A stretch of 64,000 nt of DNA from Chaetoderma sp. LZ-2023a (GCA_034401795.1 CM067360.1:124661901-124725900), one strand, 5' to 3'; positions 10,796 to 20,110 are shown, counted from the stretch's first letter. Translations and numbers: made by a program. Notes: generated by a model from the letters alone, not told the origin.

Positions 10796-11448
10796 GTCAG
10801 TACTTGAAGGGACAGATCCAGGAATTTTCAAGGGACAGGGATTATTGAATCTTCCAATGGTACATTTGAGTAGATGAAAGTTGAATATATGGGAATATAG
10901 GCAATATTTCACTATATCTTGATTGGAATAAAAAATCATGATTGATACAAGGCTAAGCCGAAAGAAATCAGAAAATTATGAACAAACAATTTATGGTCAC
11001 AATTTGAAGTCTATAATTACTTTGGCAACAACTTCCATTCAAAATAATTTTAAAATATTCAACAGTTTGAGGCCGGTTTTCATTGACACCATTACCAATG
11101 TACCATCACCATGCATAACCCACATCACACCACTCACCAAGCCTTCTAACATTAGAACATACGATATATCGATATAGCACAATATGTTATGTGCGATATA
11201 TTGCTATCTTGTCTAGGACAGTATCGTGCACTCATATGTAGTAAGTACCATGTTTTAATTCTGCTATATTAGAGGGATCTGATCTGTCACTCAACTGTCT
11301 GACAATTACTTCACATATTAGCTGACATCACAGTTAAAATGGCGTAGAAGTCTGTCAAGTGTACATAGTGTTTCTCATGGCATATGTATTTTGAGGGTTC
11401 CTGGGACCCCTTATGCTGAAATTTCACGGTCCTAAGCCAAAATCTGTG
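10796..11448 (+). other. Intron segment with decayed P1-module fragment
   Basis: Between the exon ending at 10795 and DIRS copy 2 I see TTTTAAAATATTCAACAG (about 11049-11066, a single P1 arm) and AGAGGGATCTGATCTGTCAC followed by TTAGCTGACATCACAG (11270-11336), which is the left flank of the P1 module as at 23700-23790. Nothing coding. Confidence 0.5.
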
Positions 11449-11597
11449 TTTCACTTCAAGAGTATACTTACCTCCCTAATACTTTTGATATTGCTAAATA
11501 TTGGCTTTCACTCAATAAACACTCAGATTAAAACAGTTAGGCGCCCCTAGTGGGCAGGGAGTCAGAGCGTAGTCTGGCGGATGCCAGCCCCACCACC

Positions 11598-11607
11598 GCG
11601 CATGCGC
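11598..11607. promoter_or_regulatory. NRF1-like palindrome in DIRS copy 2 left terminal repeat
   Basis: GCGCATGCGC, 127 bases before the proposed ORF1 start at 11734; the mirror copy is at 18317-18326. Retained in subfamilies A and B although the surrounding repeat differs. Confidence 0.5.
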
Positions 11608-11733
11608 AGACTAGCACTTCCTCTTTGCTAGATTATTGGCAGAGAGATCACACATGTTTTTTTGTGCTATAGCTTTTTCGTACTCTTAAACTGTTTAAGT
11701 GGTGTTTGTTTGGAGTGTTAGTCACTTTTTTGG

Positions 11734-11784
11734 ATGGCGGAAAGGAATACTTCGCCACAGGAGGACGTTGGACCTTTAAATCAG
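11734..11784 (+). CDS. DIRS copy 2 ORF1, proposed short first exon
   Basis: ATG (in TGGATGGCGG) opens 17 codons, MAERNTSPQEDVGPLNQ, ending CAG/GTGACT. Joined in phase 0 to 12548 it gives ORF1 an AUG ahead of its cysteine cluster; without it, the first in-frame AUG of the long ORF lies inside that cluster. Equivalent exons are present in copies 1, 3 (broken) and 4. A second candidate acceptor, GTCCACAG at 11931, is also shared by all four copies and may mark an alternative or non-coding exon. Confidence 0.6.
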
Positions 11785-12547
11785 GTGACTTCTAGTAAAA
11801 TTAGCGAGTTTTCTTCCCGGTGTATTGTGTTTCCGGGACTCGCGTTTACCGTGATAAGCGCCTTGGTTGGTTGGGTTATATCAACTCGGTGCTACCTAGG
11901 ACTAATTTCTCTTTCTGTTTATGTCCACAGGTCTGTATGACGCTAGGTGGTGACATCACAGTAGCAGAGATTTAGTTTTCTCTCCACCATGGTTCCATTT
12001 CCTACTAACACTGTTAGGTTATCTAACCAAATGAAAAATTATGTCCAGTGAGTTGGAGGCCTGGTATAAAGGTCTTCTCACTTTGCCCTCTTGATCCAAT
12101 TCCTTCCCCATGAGGTGGAGAGAGTTAAGAGGCGTGCAGATGGTGGAGTTTCCGGTTCGTCACGTTGGATGGTTTGTCTATACAAAGTGTCAGGTATCTA
12201 GTTATTGATAATGTGGTGATGTTAATTATTGTAAACAAACAAAGGGAGATAATTAACATTTTTGCCAGAAAAGAGTTATCTATATGTATCTGATGGTTGT
12301 GTAGTCAACTTATCCATTCAGCATACAATTCGTCCTTGCACTTGGATGTTTTGTTGGGATCGAATTTTTCCTGTCACGGGATTAATGACGTCATAATCAG
12401 CCTGGCTATGTATTTATCAGCAATTCAAGCGCTATGCTGGTTTTTGATGTATATTGATCTTTATGATCGTTTTCCTTCTCTTTGAGTTGGATTGAGTTTC
12501 TAAGCTTAACTAGTTGCTCATACTCCTTGTCCTTTGCCCTGTTTCAG

Positions 12548-14611
12548 GGACCGGGTTGCGCGTCCTGTGGACGTTTTATGCATGTAAAGTTCTGGCCGCA
12601 TCTGTGTTATCGATGTAGCCCTTGTGGTCCATTGATTAATTGTGACATATGTAAGCACTGGGGGGGCGAGTTAATGTCCGAATTCTTGTGCTGCTTACAG
12701 GCGACGGACAAGGTGGTAGAGGAGGAGAAGAAGAAGAAGCGGAAACGAGAGGTTGTAAGTAGGAAGGGTAAGGGGAAGGTCTCGTCCGCGGTGGATATGG
12801 AGACCTTCCGGACCGAGATGTTGGGAGAGATGAAGAGGACAATAAAAGATTTGGTTCCAGGGTTGCTTCGTGGCATGCTTCCTGGACCAGATCCTTTATT
12901 GTCCTCATCATCGGCTTCGGAGCAGGTAATCCCCGCCTCTGGATCGATTTTCCTTAGTCCGCTTCCGTTGTCCGACGATTCAGAGGTGGCCCCATTAGAG
13001 GGGGCGTTCCACGACCCTGGCAGCAGGCTTATTGCCGCGCCGATAGGGGACCGTGGACGGTTGTCGCTGGAACCCGCGGGCTGCTTATCAGTCCAGGGGT
13101 ATCCGCACGCCGCGGTGGCCAGTACCTCCTATGGCACCGTTCCTGGTCAGCCCGGGTTAGCTCTCTTTGCTGACCCGGGGTCTAATCTTTCTGACCAGGG
13201 TGATGAGGATTACCTGCTAGGGTCGCCGTCTGACGACGTGGACATGGATGAAGACGTTTGTGCACCCCTCGCGGGGAATACAGGCGCTTTTTTCCACGGT
13301 ATTACTCACCCTGGAGTAAGGTCCGCGGTTCAGGTGGTGGCCCAGGGCGCTGCTGATGGCCAGCGGTACCGCATACCTCGGCTTGCCGAGCGTGTAGCTG
13401 GTGCTGGCCGGGCCCGTGGTGGGGCTATATATACCCCGCGCTCTACCGCGGTGCCTGCTCCTGGTCAAACCAGTGATATTCTCATGCCGGTGCTGTCAGG
13501 CCCGCATGTTTTCCCTGGCTTGCCAGGTGTATCAGCGTACCCGCCGTCAAGCTCTACTGCTTGCGCTCAGGAGGAAGACGAAGGACCCCGTCTTGTAGAG
13601 CGCTCGCAGTTAGCCACGGAGGAGGATTGGTATGACGCTTGCCAGTGGTTGGTGAGCGTTAGGCCTGATCTGCCCGTGGAGCAGTCGGCTAGCCACCGTG
13701 TTCACACGCCGTGGTTAGCTGGGAAACCAACTGCTAACGCTATGCCTTCTCTGCCGCTGGCGGAGCATGTCGTTGACATGTTCAAGGCGGCGGAGTCGTC
13801 CATTAACACGAGTGGACGTCTCGCGAAGGCCCCTCGCGAGGTGGCCAGGCGTTGTCGCATCGTGCCCCTGGACTACCAGCGGTACGGTGTGGTACCCAAG
13901 CCCAGCGTGGATGACCGCGCGGCTTTGGGTGAGGATACGCGGCCAGGCTCCCGTTCTGACGCGGGGGTCTTGTGCGCGAACGCGTTGCGTTCGGCGAATA
14001 CCGCGTTGCGTGATGCGGAGGAGAGTGGGAGGGCTTCGATCGCCGCTCTGTCCCACGTCTCCCAGCTGTTACAGGGGGTAGTAACGGCATCCGCATCGCG
14101 CCAGCCAAGCCCGCTCGCGGTCCAGCGAACCATCCAGGATGGTATTAACCTGGCGCTGGACTGTATGACGCGGGCGGTGACCAGGAGTGTCCGGGCAAGA
14201 CGCACGTTTGCCCTGGACAATCTGTGCCCGTCTCAGGACCTGTATAATAGGCTACTCCGTACGCCTATGACGGGTCCTGGTCTTTTTGGAGGTGAGGGAT
14301 GTCGCCACCTCCAGGAGACGGTCACCCTGGTGAATAACCAGAGGGCGCTGCGCGAACAGTTTGAGGTGCTGCGTCGTGCTAACGTTCGCGCCGCGGCCCC
14401 TGCGTATCGTCCCCTGCAGGCTCGAGGTGGTGCTGGCCAAGTCAGAGGCCAGCCGCCGTCGCAGCGCCGGCCTCGGCCGCGTGCGATTCGGCCAGCAGTG
14501 AGGGGGGCGCAGGCTCCTCAGCCGCCGTCAGCCAGGCAGCCGCCCGTGCACCGAGGTGCGCGCGGGGCGGGGCGGGGCGCGCGAGGATCTGGGCGTGGTT
14601 ATCGTTCCTGA
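12548..14611 (+). CDS. DIRS copy 2 ORF1 (gag-like), main exon
   Basis: It follows acceptor CCCTGTTTCAG and runs open to TGA at 14609-14611 (687 codons). Order of parts: a cysteine cluster C-x2-C-x12-C-x2-C-x2-C-x5-C-x2-C-K-x-W in the first 40 residues, probably zinc binding; a Lys/Glu-rich segment and an amphipathic helix (MKRTIKDLVPGLLRGMLPG); an acidic Ser/Pro/Gly-rich middle; a conserved region (EDWYDACQWLVSVRPDLPVE, PLAEHVVDMFKAAESS, VQRTIQDGINLALDCMTRAV, FALDNLCPSQ, GPGLFGGEGCRHL); and a basic RG/Q-rich tail (GARGAGRGARGSGRGYRS) likely to bind nucleic acid. ORF1 proteins of DIRS elements are poorly characterised; a nucleocapsid role is inferred from position and the basic tail. The RT start codon lies 38 nt downstream. 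Confidence 0.85.
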   Translation, partial: GPGCASCGRFMHVKFWPHLCYRCSPCGPLINCDICKHWGGELMSEFLCCLQATDKVVEEEKKKKRKREVVSRKGKGKVSSAVDMETFRTEMLGEMKRTIKDLVPGLLRGMLPGPDPLLSSSSASEQVIPASGSIFLSPLPLSDDSEVAPLEGAFHDPGSRLIAAPIGDRGRLSLEPAGCLSVQGYPHAAVASTSYGTVPGQPGLALFADPGSNLSDQGDEDYLLGSPSDDVDMDEDVCAPLAGNTGAFFHGITHPGVRSAVQVVAQGAADGQRYRIPRLAERVAGAGRARGGAIYTPRSTAVPAPGQTSDILMPVLSGPHVFPGLPGVSAYPPSSSTACAQEEDEGPRLVERSQLATEEDWYDACQWLVSVRPDLPVEQSASHRVHTPWLAGKPTANAMPSLPLAEHVVDMFKAAESSINTSGRLAKAPREVARRCRIVPLDYQRYGVVPKPSVDDRAALGEDTRPGSRSDAGVLCANALRSANTALRDAEESGRASIAALSHVSQLLQGVVTASASRQPSPLAVQRTIQDGINLALDCMTRAVTRSVRARRTFALDNLCPSQDLYNRLLRTPMTGPGLFGGEGCRHLQETVTLVNNQRALREQFEVLRRANVRAAAPAYRPLQARGGAGQVRGQPPSQRRPRPRAIRPAVRGAQAPQPPSARQPPVHRGARGAGRGARGSGRGYRS

Positions 14612-14648
14612 CAGGGCGCTTACCGCGGTAAGGACCACGCCGGTGTGT

Positions 14649-16742
14649 ATGGCGACGGAGACAGTGCCGCTCTTGCATGCCTTGTGTCCACCGCGGTCCC
14701 TAGGTGGACCGGTGGGAGGCCGGCTAGCCGACCACATGCAAGAGTGGGAACGGTTAACTCAGGACCGTTTAGTCTTGCGATGGCTTTCCGTGGGGTATCA
14801 TCCAGAGTGGATGACAGGCCCGCCGTCGCGACTGTCTCTGGTGCCAGTCTGGACTCCCATTCCGAGAGATCCAGATCAAAGGTTGTGTATCGAGGAGGAG
14901 ATAAATTCCCTCGTACAAAAAGGAGCTATTCAGCCGGCACAAAGGTGTCCGGGCTTCTATTCAACCCTGTTCTTGGTAACAAAACGCACCGGAGGGTGGA
15001 GACCGATTCTCAACCTCAAGCCACTGAACAAGTTCATCGAGACGCCCAGTTTCAAGATGGAAACGGTGCGCTCGGTGTTGGCGGGGTTGGAGAGGGGGAT
15101 GTGGACGGCGTCGATAGATTTGAAGGACGCTTATTTCCACATCCCCATCCACGGGAGTTTCTGTCGCTTCCTGAGATTTGCATTCCAGGGCAGACAGTGG
15201 GAATTCAGGGTGTTGCCCTTCGGAATTTCCACGGCTCCTCGGGTTTTCACCCGTGTGGTTCTTGCAATCACAGCATACCTCCGCAGGAGAAGCATAGCAG
15301 TCCACACGTACATAGACGACTGGCTGTTGAAAGCGCACACCCGGGAAAGTTTGTCGGCCAATCTGGAGATTGTTTTGAAAACTCTCACAGACTTAGGCTG
15401 GATGATCAATTTCCCAAAATCAGAGCTGACTCCATCCCAGAAGTTTGTTTACCTGGGGATGTTCTTCGATCTAGAGACAGGATATGTTTATCCTACTCAG
15501 GAGAGAGTTCAGAAACTCATCTCATTAATTCAGTCAGTGTGCGACAGTCGTCATGTCCTGGCACGGGTTTACTTGAGAATGCTGGGGTTGATGGTTTCAT
15601 TGGAACCAGTCATTCCTCAGGCCGCCTTACGCAGGCGGCCGATCCAGTTATTTCTCATGACACAATGGACCCAGAGTACAGGTTCGCTGGACTCGAATGT
15701 GTCAGTGTTGGCGCCTCTCATTCACCACCTGCAATGGTGGTTGAATACAGAGAATCTCTTGCCGGGGGTTTTGCTAACCCCTCCCCACCCTCAGGTGACT
15801 GTGTATACAGATGCATCGATGGAGGGCTGGGGAGCTTGCCTGGAAGAGTACACGATATCAGGGCTTTGGAATCTGGAACAGTCAAAGGAACATATAAATC
15901 TACTGGAGCTAAAAGCAGTAGTCCTGGCCCTGGAACATTTCTTACAGAAAGTTCAGGGCAAGATTGTTCTTATTCGTTCAGACAACTCAACAGTTGTGAC
16001 TTACATAAACCGCCAGGGCGGAACGAAGTCGCCCAGTCTCTGTATGATGACATGGAAACTGCTTTGTTGGTGTCTGGATCACCAGATTACCTTGAAAGCA
16101 GTTCATATTCCGGGAAGGTTAAACCTGCTAGCAGACTCATTGAGCCGAAGGATGAGTGTTTTACCCACGGAATGGCAACTAAATCAATGTGTGGCGGATC
16201 GTCTGTTCGACCATTGGGGGAAACCCAACATCGATTTGTTCGCAACGAAGAAGAATGCGAAGATGACGACGTACGTCTCTCCGATTCCGGATCCAAGCGC
16301 TTTCGCAACAGATGCGTTAGCTATCAGCTGGGGGAGAATGTATGCATACGCATTCCCTCCAGCAATCCTGATTCCAAAAATTCTTCAGAAAATCAGACAA
16401 GAGGAATGCCAAGTGCTTCTGATCGCCCCGGATTGGCCAAGCCGATCATGGTATACGGATCTGCTGGACCTTCTGGTCTGCAATCCGGTTCCTCTGCCTC
16501 TGATGGACGATATTATCTTCCAGGGCAAGGCCCTTCACAACAATCCGTCAATGTTCAGATTGACTGCGTGGATGTTGTCAAGGAATCTAGAATTAAGGAG
16601 GGCTTTTCTGAGCAAGCAGCCATGTTTATGGCCAAAGCCAGGAGGGGGTCAACCTCCAGAGCATATAATTATAAAATCAACAGATTTGCAGAATGGTGCT
16701 CAAAAAGATGTATTGATCCAATGGATTCATCTATTCAAGTAG
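14649..16742 (+). CDS. DIRS copy 2 reverse transcriptase-RNase H
   Basis: First ATG in the frame, matching the start of copy 1 (6075). RT motifs in order: GFYSTLFLVTK, GGWRPILNLKPLNKF, ASIDLKDAYFHIPI (first Asp), LPFGISTAPRVFTRVV, and TYIDDWLLKA (catalytic YxDD), then LGWMINFPKSEL and FVYLGMFFD. RNase H follows with its acidic set in YTDASMEGWG, LLELKAVVLALEHF, IRSDNSTVVTYI and NLLADSLSR. The last part (PNIDLFATKKNAKMTTYVSP, ALAISWGRMYAYAFPP, CQVLLIAPDWPSRSWYTDLL, LTAWMLSRN) is typical of DIRS polyproteins before the recombinase. The frame is clean for 697 codons. It synthesises element cDNA from RNA and degrades the template. The final 120 bases overlap the recombinase frame. Confidence 0.95.
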   Translation: MATETVPLLHALCPPRSLGGPVGGRLADHMQEWERLTQDRLVLRWLSVGYHPEWMTGPPSRLSLVPVWTPIPRDPDQRLCIEEEINSLVQKGAIQPAQRCPGFYSTLFLVTKRTGGWRPILNLKPLNKFIETPSFKMETVRSVLAGLERGMWTASIDLKDAYFHIPIHGSFCRFLRFAFQGRQWEFRVLPFGISTAPRVFTRVVLAITAYLRRRSIAVHTYIDDWLLKAHTRESLSANLEIVLKTLTDLGWMINFPKSELTPSQKFVYLGMFFDLETGYVYPTQERVQKLISLIQSVCDSRHVLARVYLRMLGLMVSLEPVIPQAALRRRPIQLFLMTQWTQSTGSLDSNVSVLAPLIHHLQWWLNTENLLPGVLLTPPHPQVTVYTDASMEGWGACLEEYTISGLWNLEQSKEHINLLELKAVVLALEHFLQKVQGKIVLIRSDNSTVVTYINRQGGTKSPSLCMMTWKLLCWCLDHQITLKAVHIPGRLNLLADSLSRRMSVLPTEWQLNQCVADRLFDHWGKPNIDLFATKKNAKMTTYVSPIPDPSAFATDALAISWGRMYAYAFPPAILIPKILQKIRQEECQVLLIAPDWPSRSWYTDLLDLLVCNPVPLPLMDDIIFQGKALHNNPSMFRLTAWMLSRNLELRRAFLSKQPCLWPKPGGGQPPEHIIIKSTDLQNGAQKDVLIQWIHLFK

Positions 16743-17581
16743 TAGCTGATTTCCTCTGTCACCTCTATGATGCCTATAGCCTCAAGCCTAACTCTATTGC
16801 TGGTTATAAGTCAGCATTAATGTCTGTTATTCCTTGCTTGGCTAAGAGGGGAAGTGATGAAGTAAATACATTAAATGTATTAATTAAAGGCATGGGCAAT
16901 CTAAGACCAAGGAATCCTCCTGTGATTCCATCTTGGAGTTTATCGCTAGTGCTTCAAGTACTAGGTGATAAGCCTTTTGAACCACTTAGTTCCATTTCTA
17001 TGAAACTATTAACACTGAAGACTGTGTTTTTAATTGCTGCGGCCTCGGCTAGGCGTAGGAGTGAAATTCATGCCTTATCAGCCGAGGATGACCGTTTTGT
17101 GGTTTCAGGGGAAGGCCTTAAGCTGCTACCTAGGATTAATTTCTTGGCTAAAAATCAGTCGTTGAAATATCCAGGTCAACCTATTATTTTGCCTGCTTTA
17201 ACTAGATATGATCCTAATTCTAAAGCATGGTGTCCCGTCCGGGCGCTGCGCCGGTACAAACAACGTACGGCGGAGTGGCGCACCGACCAGTCAGCGTTAT
17301 GGTTGTCATATATTGAACCCCATGGCAGGGCTTCTAAGGACACCATTTCCAGGTGGATTGTGGAATGCATTCAGTTTTGCCATAAATCCGCCACCGGGAA
17401 GCAGGTTGACGTGGCCAAGGCTCACAGTGTCCGCGGCGTAGTGACATCCACCGCCCTATTTAATGGGGTCCCGGTGGATGATATTATGTCGGTGGCTCAG
17501 TGGCACTGTGAGTCAAGTTTTACAGACCATTATCTCCGTGACACCTCTAATCCTCTCGCCTTGTCGATTTTGAAAAAATAA
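16622..17581 (+). CDS. DIRS copy 2 tyrosine recombinase
   Basis: Domain start chosen at the ATG of MFMAKARRGSTS; the upstream in-frame residues RIKEGFSEQAA also look like recombinase, so the true start or frameshift point may be near 16560-16600. Core-binding region: STSRAYNYKINRFAEWC and DFLCHLYDAYSLKPNSIAGY. Catalytic region: Arg in ASARRRSEIHALS, HxxR in AHSVRGVVTS, Trp in AQWHCESS and Tyr in FTDHYLRD, so the tetrad is complete. It ends TAA at 17579-17581. It would integrate circular cDNA without target duplication. Its frame is -1 relative to RT and is open back to 14645, so expression by -1 frameshift, a spliced RNA or an internal start all fit. Confidence 0.92.
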   Translation: MFMAKARRGSTSRAYNYKINRFAEWCSKRCIDPMDSSIQVVADFLCHLYDAYSLKPNSIAGYKSALMSVIPCLAKRGSDEVNTLNVLIKGMGNLRPRNPPVIPSWSLSLVLQVLGDKPFEPLSSISMKLLTLKTVFLIAAASARRRSEIHALSAEDDRFVVSGEGLKLLPRINFLAKNQSLKYPGQPIILPALTRYDPNSKAWCPVRALRRYKQRTAEWRTDQSALWLSYIEPHGRASKDTISRWIVECIQFCHKSATGKQVDVAKAHSVRGVVTSTALFNGVPVDDIMSVAQWHCESSFTDHYLRDTSNPLALSILKK

Positions 17582-18120
17582 CTCGGTTTATATTTTTTGA
17601 GGAGGGTTTTCCTCATTACTTATATATTTCACAATTAATTTATGGAAACACCCACTTTTTTGGGCCTGCATCAGTCTTTACCAATGGGAAGATGATGTCA
17701 GCAGCCATTTTCAACAAGGTCAGTCTTGTTCATGTGTTGTCCATTGTTGATTGTATTGTCACGTTACCCGTTATTAATATGGTGATGGTTTGTGTATTTG
17801 TGTGGTTCATTGTTGAGAGTTACGAAAATGGAGCTTTTTCGTCTCTGTCCTGTAGTACATGGCACTTGTACGTAGAGAGCGTATAGGACATTGAGGTCAG
17901 TCGACTCTTCCTCCCAGGAAGGAGGGGGGGGGGAGCGCATATGACATTCGGTCATCTCTCATACATCGGTGGTGTTATCCGATGATTAGTCAAATCCTGA
18001 CTGTTTTTTCAGACAGTTTCAGAAGTTTAAGTGCCTTAAACGCAGAAAAAGCGTATAGGGATGAGCTGGTCTTTTGACCTCGCCTCCCTCCCGCCAGATT
18101 CACTTTCGAATTCTGGCAAT
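17582..18120 (+). other. DIRS copy 2 3' untranslated segment
   Basis: T-rich sequence with GAGGAGGGTTTTCCTC near 17600 and an AGGAGGGGGGGGGGAGCGCAT block near 17920, both with counterparts in copy 1. I see no gene in it and no clear AATAAA. Confidence 0.6.
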
Positions 18121-18216
18121 ATCAAAAGTATTAGGGAGGTAAGTATACTCTTGAAGTGAAATAAACGAAATCTAGGATTTCTTTTTTCACGAGAGAGTTG
18201 ATACTTACCTCCCTAG
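18121..18216. repeat. DIRS copy 2 internal complementary region
   Basis: ATCAAAAGTATTAGGGAGGT...CTTGAAGTGAAA is the complement of the left end at 11449; TAAACGAAATCTAGGATTTC...CTTACCTCCC is the complement of the right end at 18498. The two halves meet at TGAAATAAACG. Confidence 0.92.
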
Positions 18217-18316
18217 ATACGGACCCGGCCTCTCCACCCCACAGAGGCTCGGTCTTCAGGCTCTTAATAGTTGCATGTGTGTCAGCCAATAATCTAGTCA
18301 GAGGAAGTGCTAGTCT

Positions 18317-18326
18317 GCGCATGCGC
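18317..18326. promoter_or_regulatory. NRF1-like palindrome in DIRS copy 2 right terminal repeat
   Basis: GCGCATGCGC; the inverted counterpart of 11598-11607. In this position it faces out of the 3' end of the element. Confidence 0.45.
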
Positions 18327-18498
18327 GGTGGTGGGGCTGGCATCCGCCAGACTACGCTCTGACTCCCTGCCCACTAGGGGCGCCTAACTGTTTTAATCTG
18401 AGTGTTTATTGAGTGAAAGCCAATATTTAGCAATATCAAAAGTATTAGGGAGGTAAGTATCAACTCTCTCGTGAAAAAAGAAATCCTAGATTTCGTTT

Positions 18499-18678
18499 AG
18501 ATCCCAAGCTGATATCATGCAGGTGGGTGTGTGTGTGGGTGGGGGGGGGGGGGGGAGGGAGTGGGGAGGCAATTTCGATAAAGTGAACTTTGATGTCCAA
18601 AACAAGACTGGACTCCCATATACTGGAGCACCTCGCAAACGAGTAAAACACAAAGGTAGAAACAGAATGATAGAATTT
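18499..18678. other. Intron with GT/G-rich microsatellite
   Basis: GTGGGTGTGTGTGTGGGTGG followed by a run of about 15 G lies at about 18520-18557. The GAGGTGCTCCAGTATATGGGAG block at about 19175-19196 repeats here inverted (CTCCCATATACTGGAGCACC, 18613-18632), so 18613-19196 may be one larger foldback unit holding a P2 copy. Confidence 0.55.
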
Positions 18679-18896
18679 TAACCTTTTAACCCTTCAACTT
18701 TTTCAAGAAAATTTAAATTTTCTCATAGAAAATGTTCATTTACAGACCAGGAGAAGATTTATCGGTTATCGAGCCAGTAATTCCAGTGATAAATTTTCTA
18801 AAATAGTATTCGCTTAGTCTGCAAATGGACCTTTCGCAAGCCCACTCCAGAAGCCATTTTCGGCTGATATAAGTGCTAAAGTGTTAATGTATAAAC
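18679..18896. repeat. Foldback repeat family P2
   Basis: Starts TTTTAACCCTTCAACTTTTTC and ends AGTGCTAAAGTGTTAA, with GGTTATCGAGCCAGTAATTC at the hairpin top and CTTAGTCTGCAAATGGACC in the right arm. Confidence 0.8.
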
Positions 18897-20061
18897 TTAC
18901 AATTATTTATTCGTAGCATTCATAGCACTTCTGAGTAATATAGTATACTTATTAAGATAGTGATATAGTTGTAAAATAGTGATTTATATTCAAACAGTGA
19001 TATCATATCATAGAATACTATATTACTATACATTACTATATCACTTTTTAAAATAGAAATCACTGCTTTAACTATATTAGTCAACAAAACTATGTAATAT
19101 GAATATGCTTTGAATAAATAATTGTAAATTTATGCATTAAAATTTCCTCGTCCTTTTTCTACCTTTGTGGTTTACGAGGTGCTCCAGTATATGGGAGGGA
19201 TTTCCAAAATGAAATGAATTGAACGTGTCGGGAATCTTACTCTTTAAGCAAATAGTAACTTAACAATTCTGATCATGGTGATAAAATATGTCTCTTTTTA
19301 TATTTCCGTAGTAGCCAGAGGGTTAATACAGAGTGTTGTGCCTCAAACATTTGAGTTTCACTAAGGGAATTCCCCGAGGATGTGATCTTTCATAAAGGGT
19401 TGCTTTCGCATTTTATTTTTTTACGAACCACCAACGCAGCGAGATCGACCGAATAGCGAGATTACAGGAAACATATATGATCACACAATCACACAAGTAC
19501 ACTCAACGACGCGTAAAAACATACCATGTATTCTAGACGTTGTCAAGTAGTAAAATATCTAGTGGTCACGATAAAATCATGTTATTCTAACTCCAACCAT
19601 TCGTTTCAACATGCATCGCGTGACAAATTCTGAGTTTGTGACGAGACTTACTGAGTAGTTCGCATGTTCCGTGTTCCGTTCCCAGTTCCTCATTCTCGTT
19701 ATCACATGAAGTGCGGAGCAAAATTGATTGGAATCACTGACGAAAATTACCGAGTAGTAACTGGTTCCTGATACTAAGTACTTTAGAATAGCATTCAACC
19801 AGGAACCAATTGATGAAAATTGTCGATAATTATCCAGACGAATACAAATGGCCACAATTCATACACAATTTCTGTAAAAACATAAAAACGTGCGATTCAC
19901 TATAGTATTACCGATTTTCGTTCCGAATTTTCTGGCCATCCCCTGGGACGCACGGGGTCCAATTTTATGCATCTGTGTGAGTTAAAGGACATAAACGAGG
20001 AACACTGAGTGTACGAATTGTTTGTCTTTGATAAATTTACAATTTAACAAACGAGAACATT
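18897..20061. other. Gene-free intron, A/T-rich
   Basis: 18900-19130 is rich in ATAGTGATAT / ATATCACTAT words that can pair with each other. 19200-20040 has no repeat I recognise and no convincing exon; a short P1-like GAATATTGTGCACCCAGTC follows at 20062. Confidence 0.5.
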
Positions 20062-20110
20062 CTGTTGAATATTGTGCACCCAGTCAAATCAGTTACAAAA
20101 TATTCAACAG
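20062..20110. repeat. Foldback repeat family P1, core deleted
   Basis: CTGTTGAATATT joined directly to CACCCAGTCAAATCAGTTACAAAATATTCAACAG-type right arm; the left stem and loop are missing. The module's right flank (AACACACATAAAAAGTTGGT, GGAGCTTAGCTGGAAATGG) follows to about 20215. Confidence 0.75.

Larger units (their letters stand above)
11449..18498 (+). mobile_element. DIRS-type retrotransposon, copy 2 (subfamily B), apparently full length
   Basis: About 7.05 kb. It begins TTTCACTTCAAGAGTATACT and ends AATCCTAGATTTCGTTT. Inverted terminal repeats (about 11460-11640 and 18280-18460) share the GCGCATGCGC palindrome and the GGCGCC(C)CTAG motif. The internal complementary region at 18121-18216 is the complement of the left end fused to that of the right end. 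Three long ORFs are open: ORF1 (gag-like), RT-RNase H and tyrosine recombinase. No flanking duplication is seen, as expected for recombinase-mediated integration. It is inserted in an intron of the coiled-coil gene in sense orientation. Intact frames and a higher GC content suggest a younger copy than copy 1. Confidence 0.95.

Noticed and set aside
13217..14220. Overlapping ORFs on the minus strand of DIRS copy 2 ORF1
   Set aside because: GC-rich coding DNA gives antisense open frames; none has a homologue in copies 1 or 4 at the same place.
2871..18498. LTR retrotransposon or endogenous retrovirus
   Set aside because: Ends are inverted and not direct repeats, an internal complementary region is present, there is no protease or integrase, and a tyrosine recombinase follows RNase H; this is the DIRS plan.
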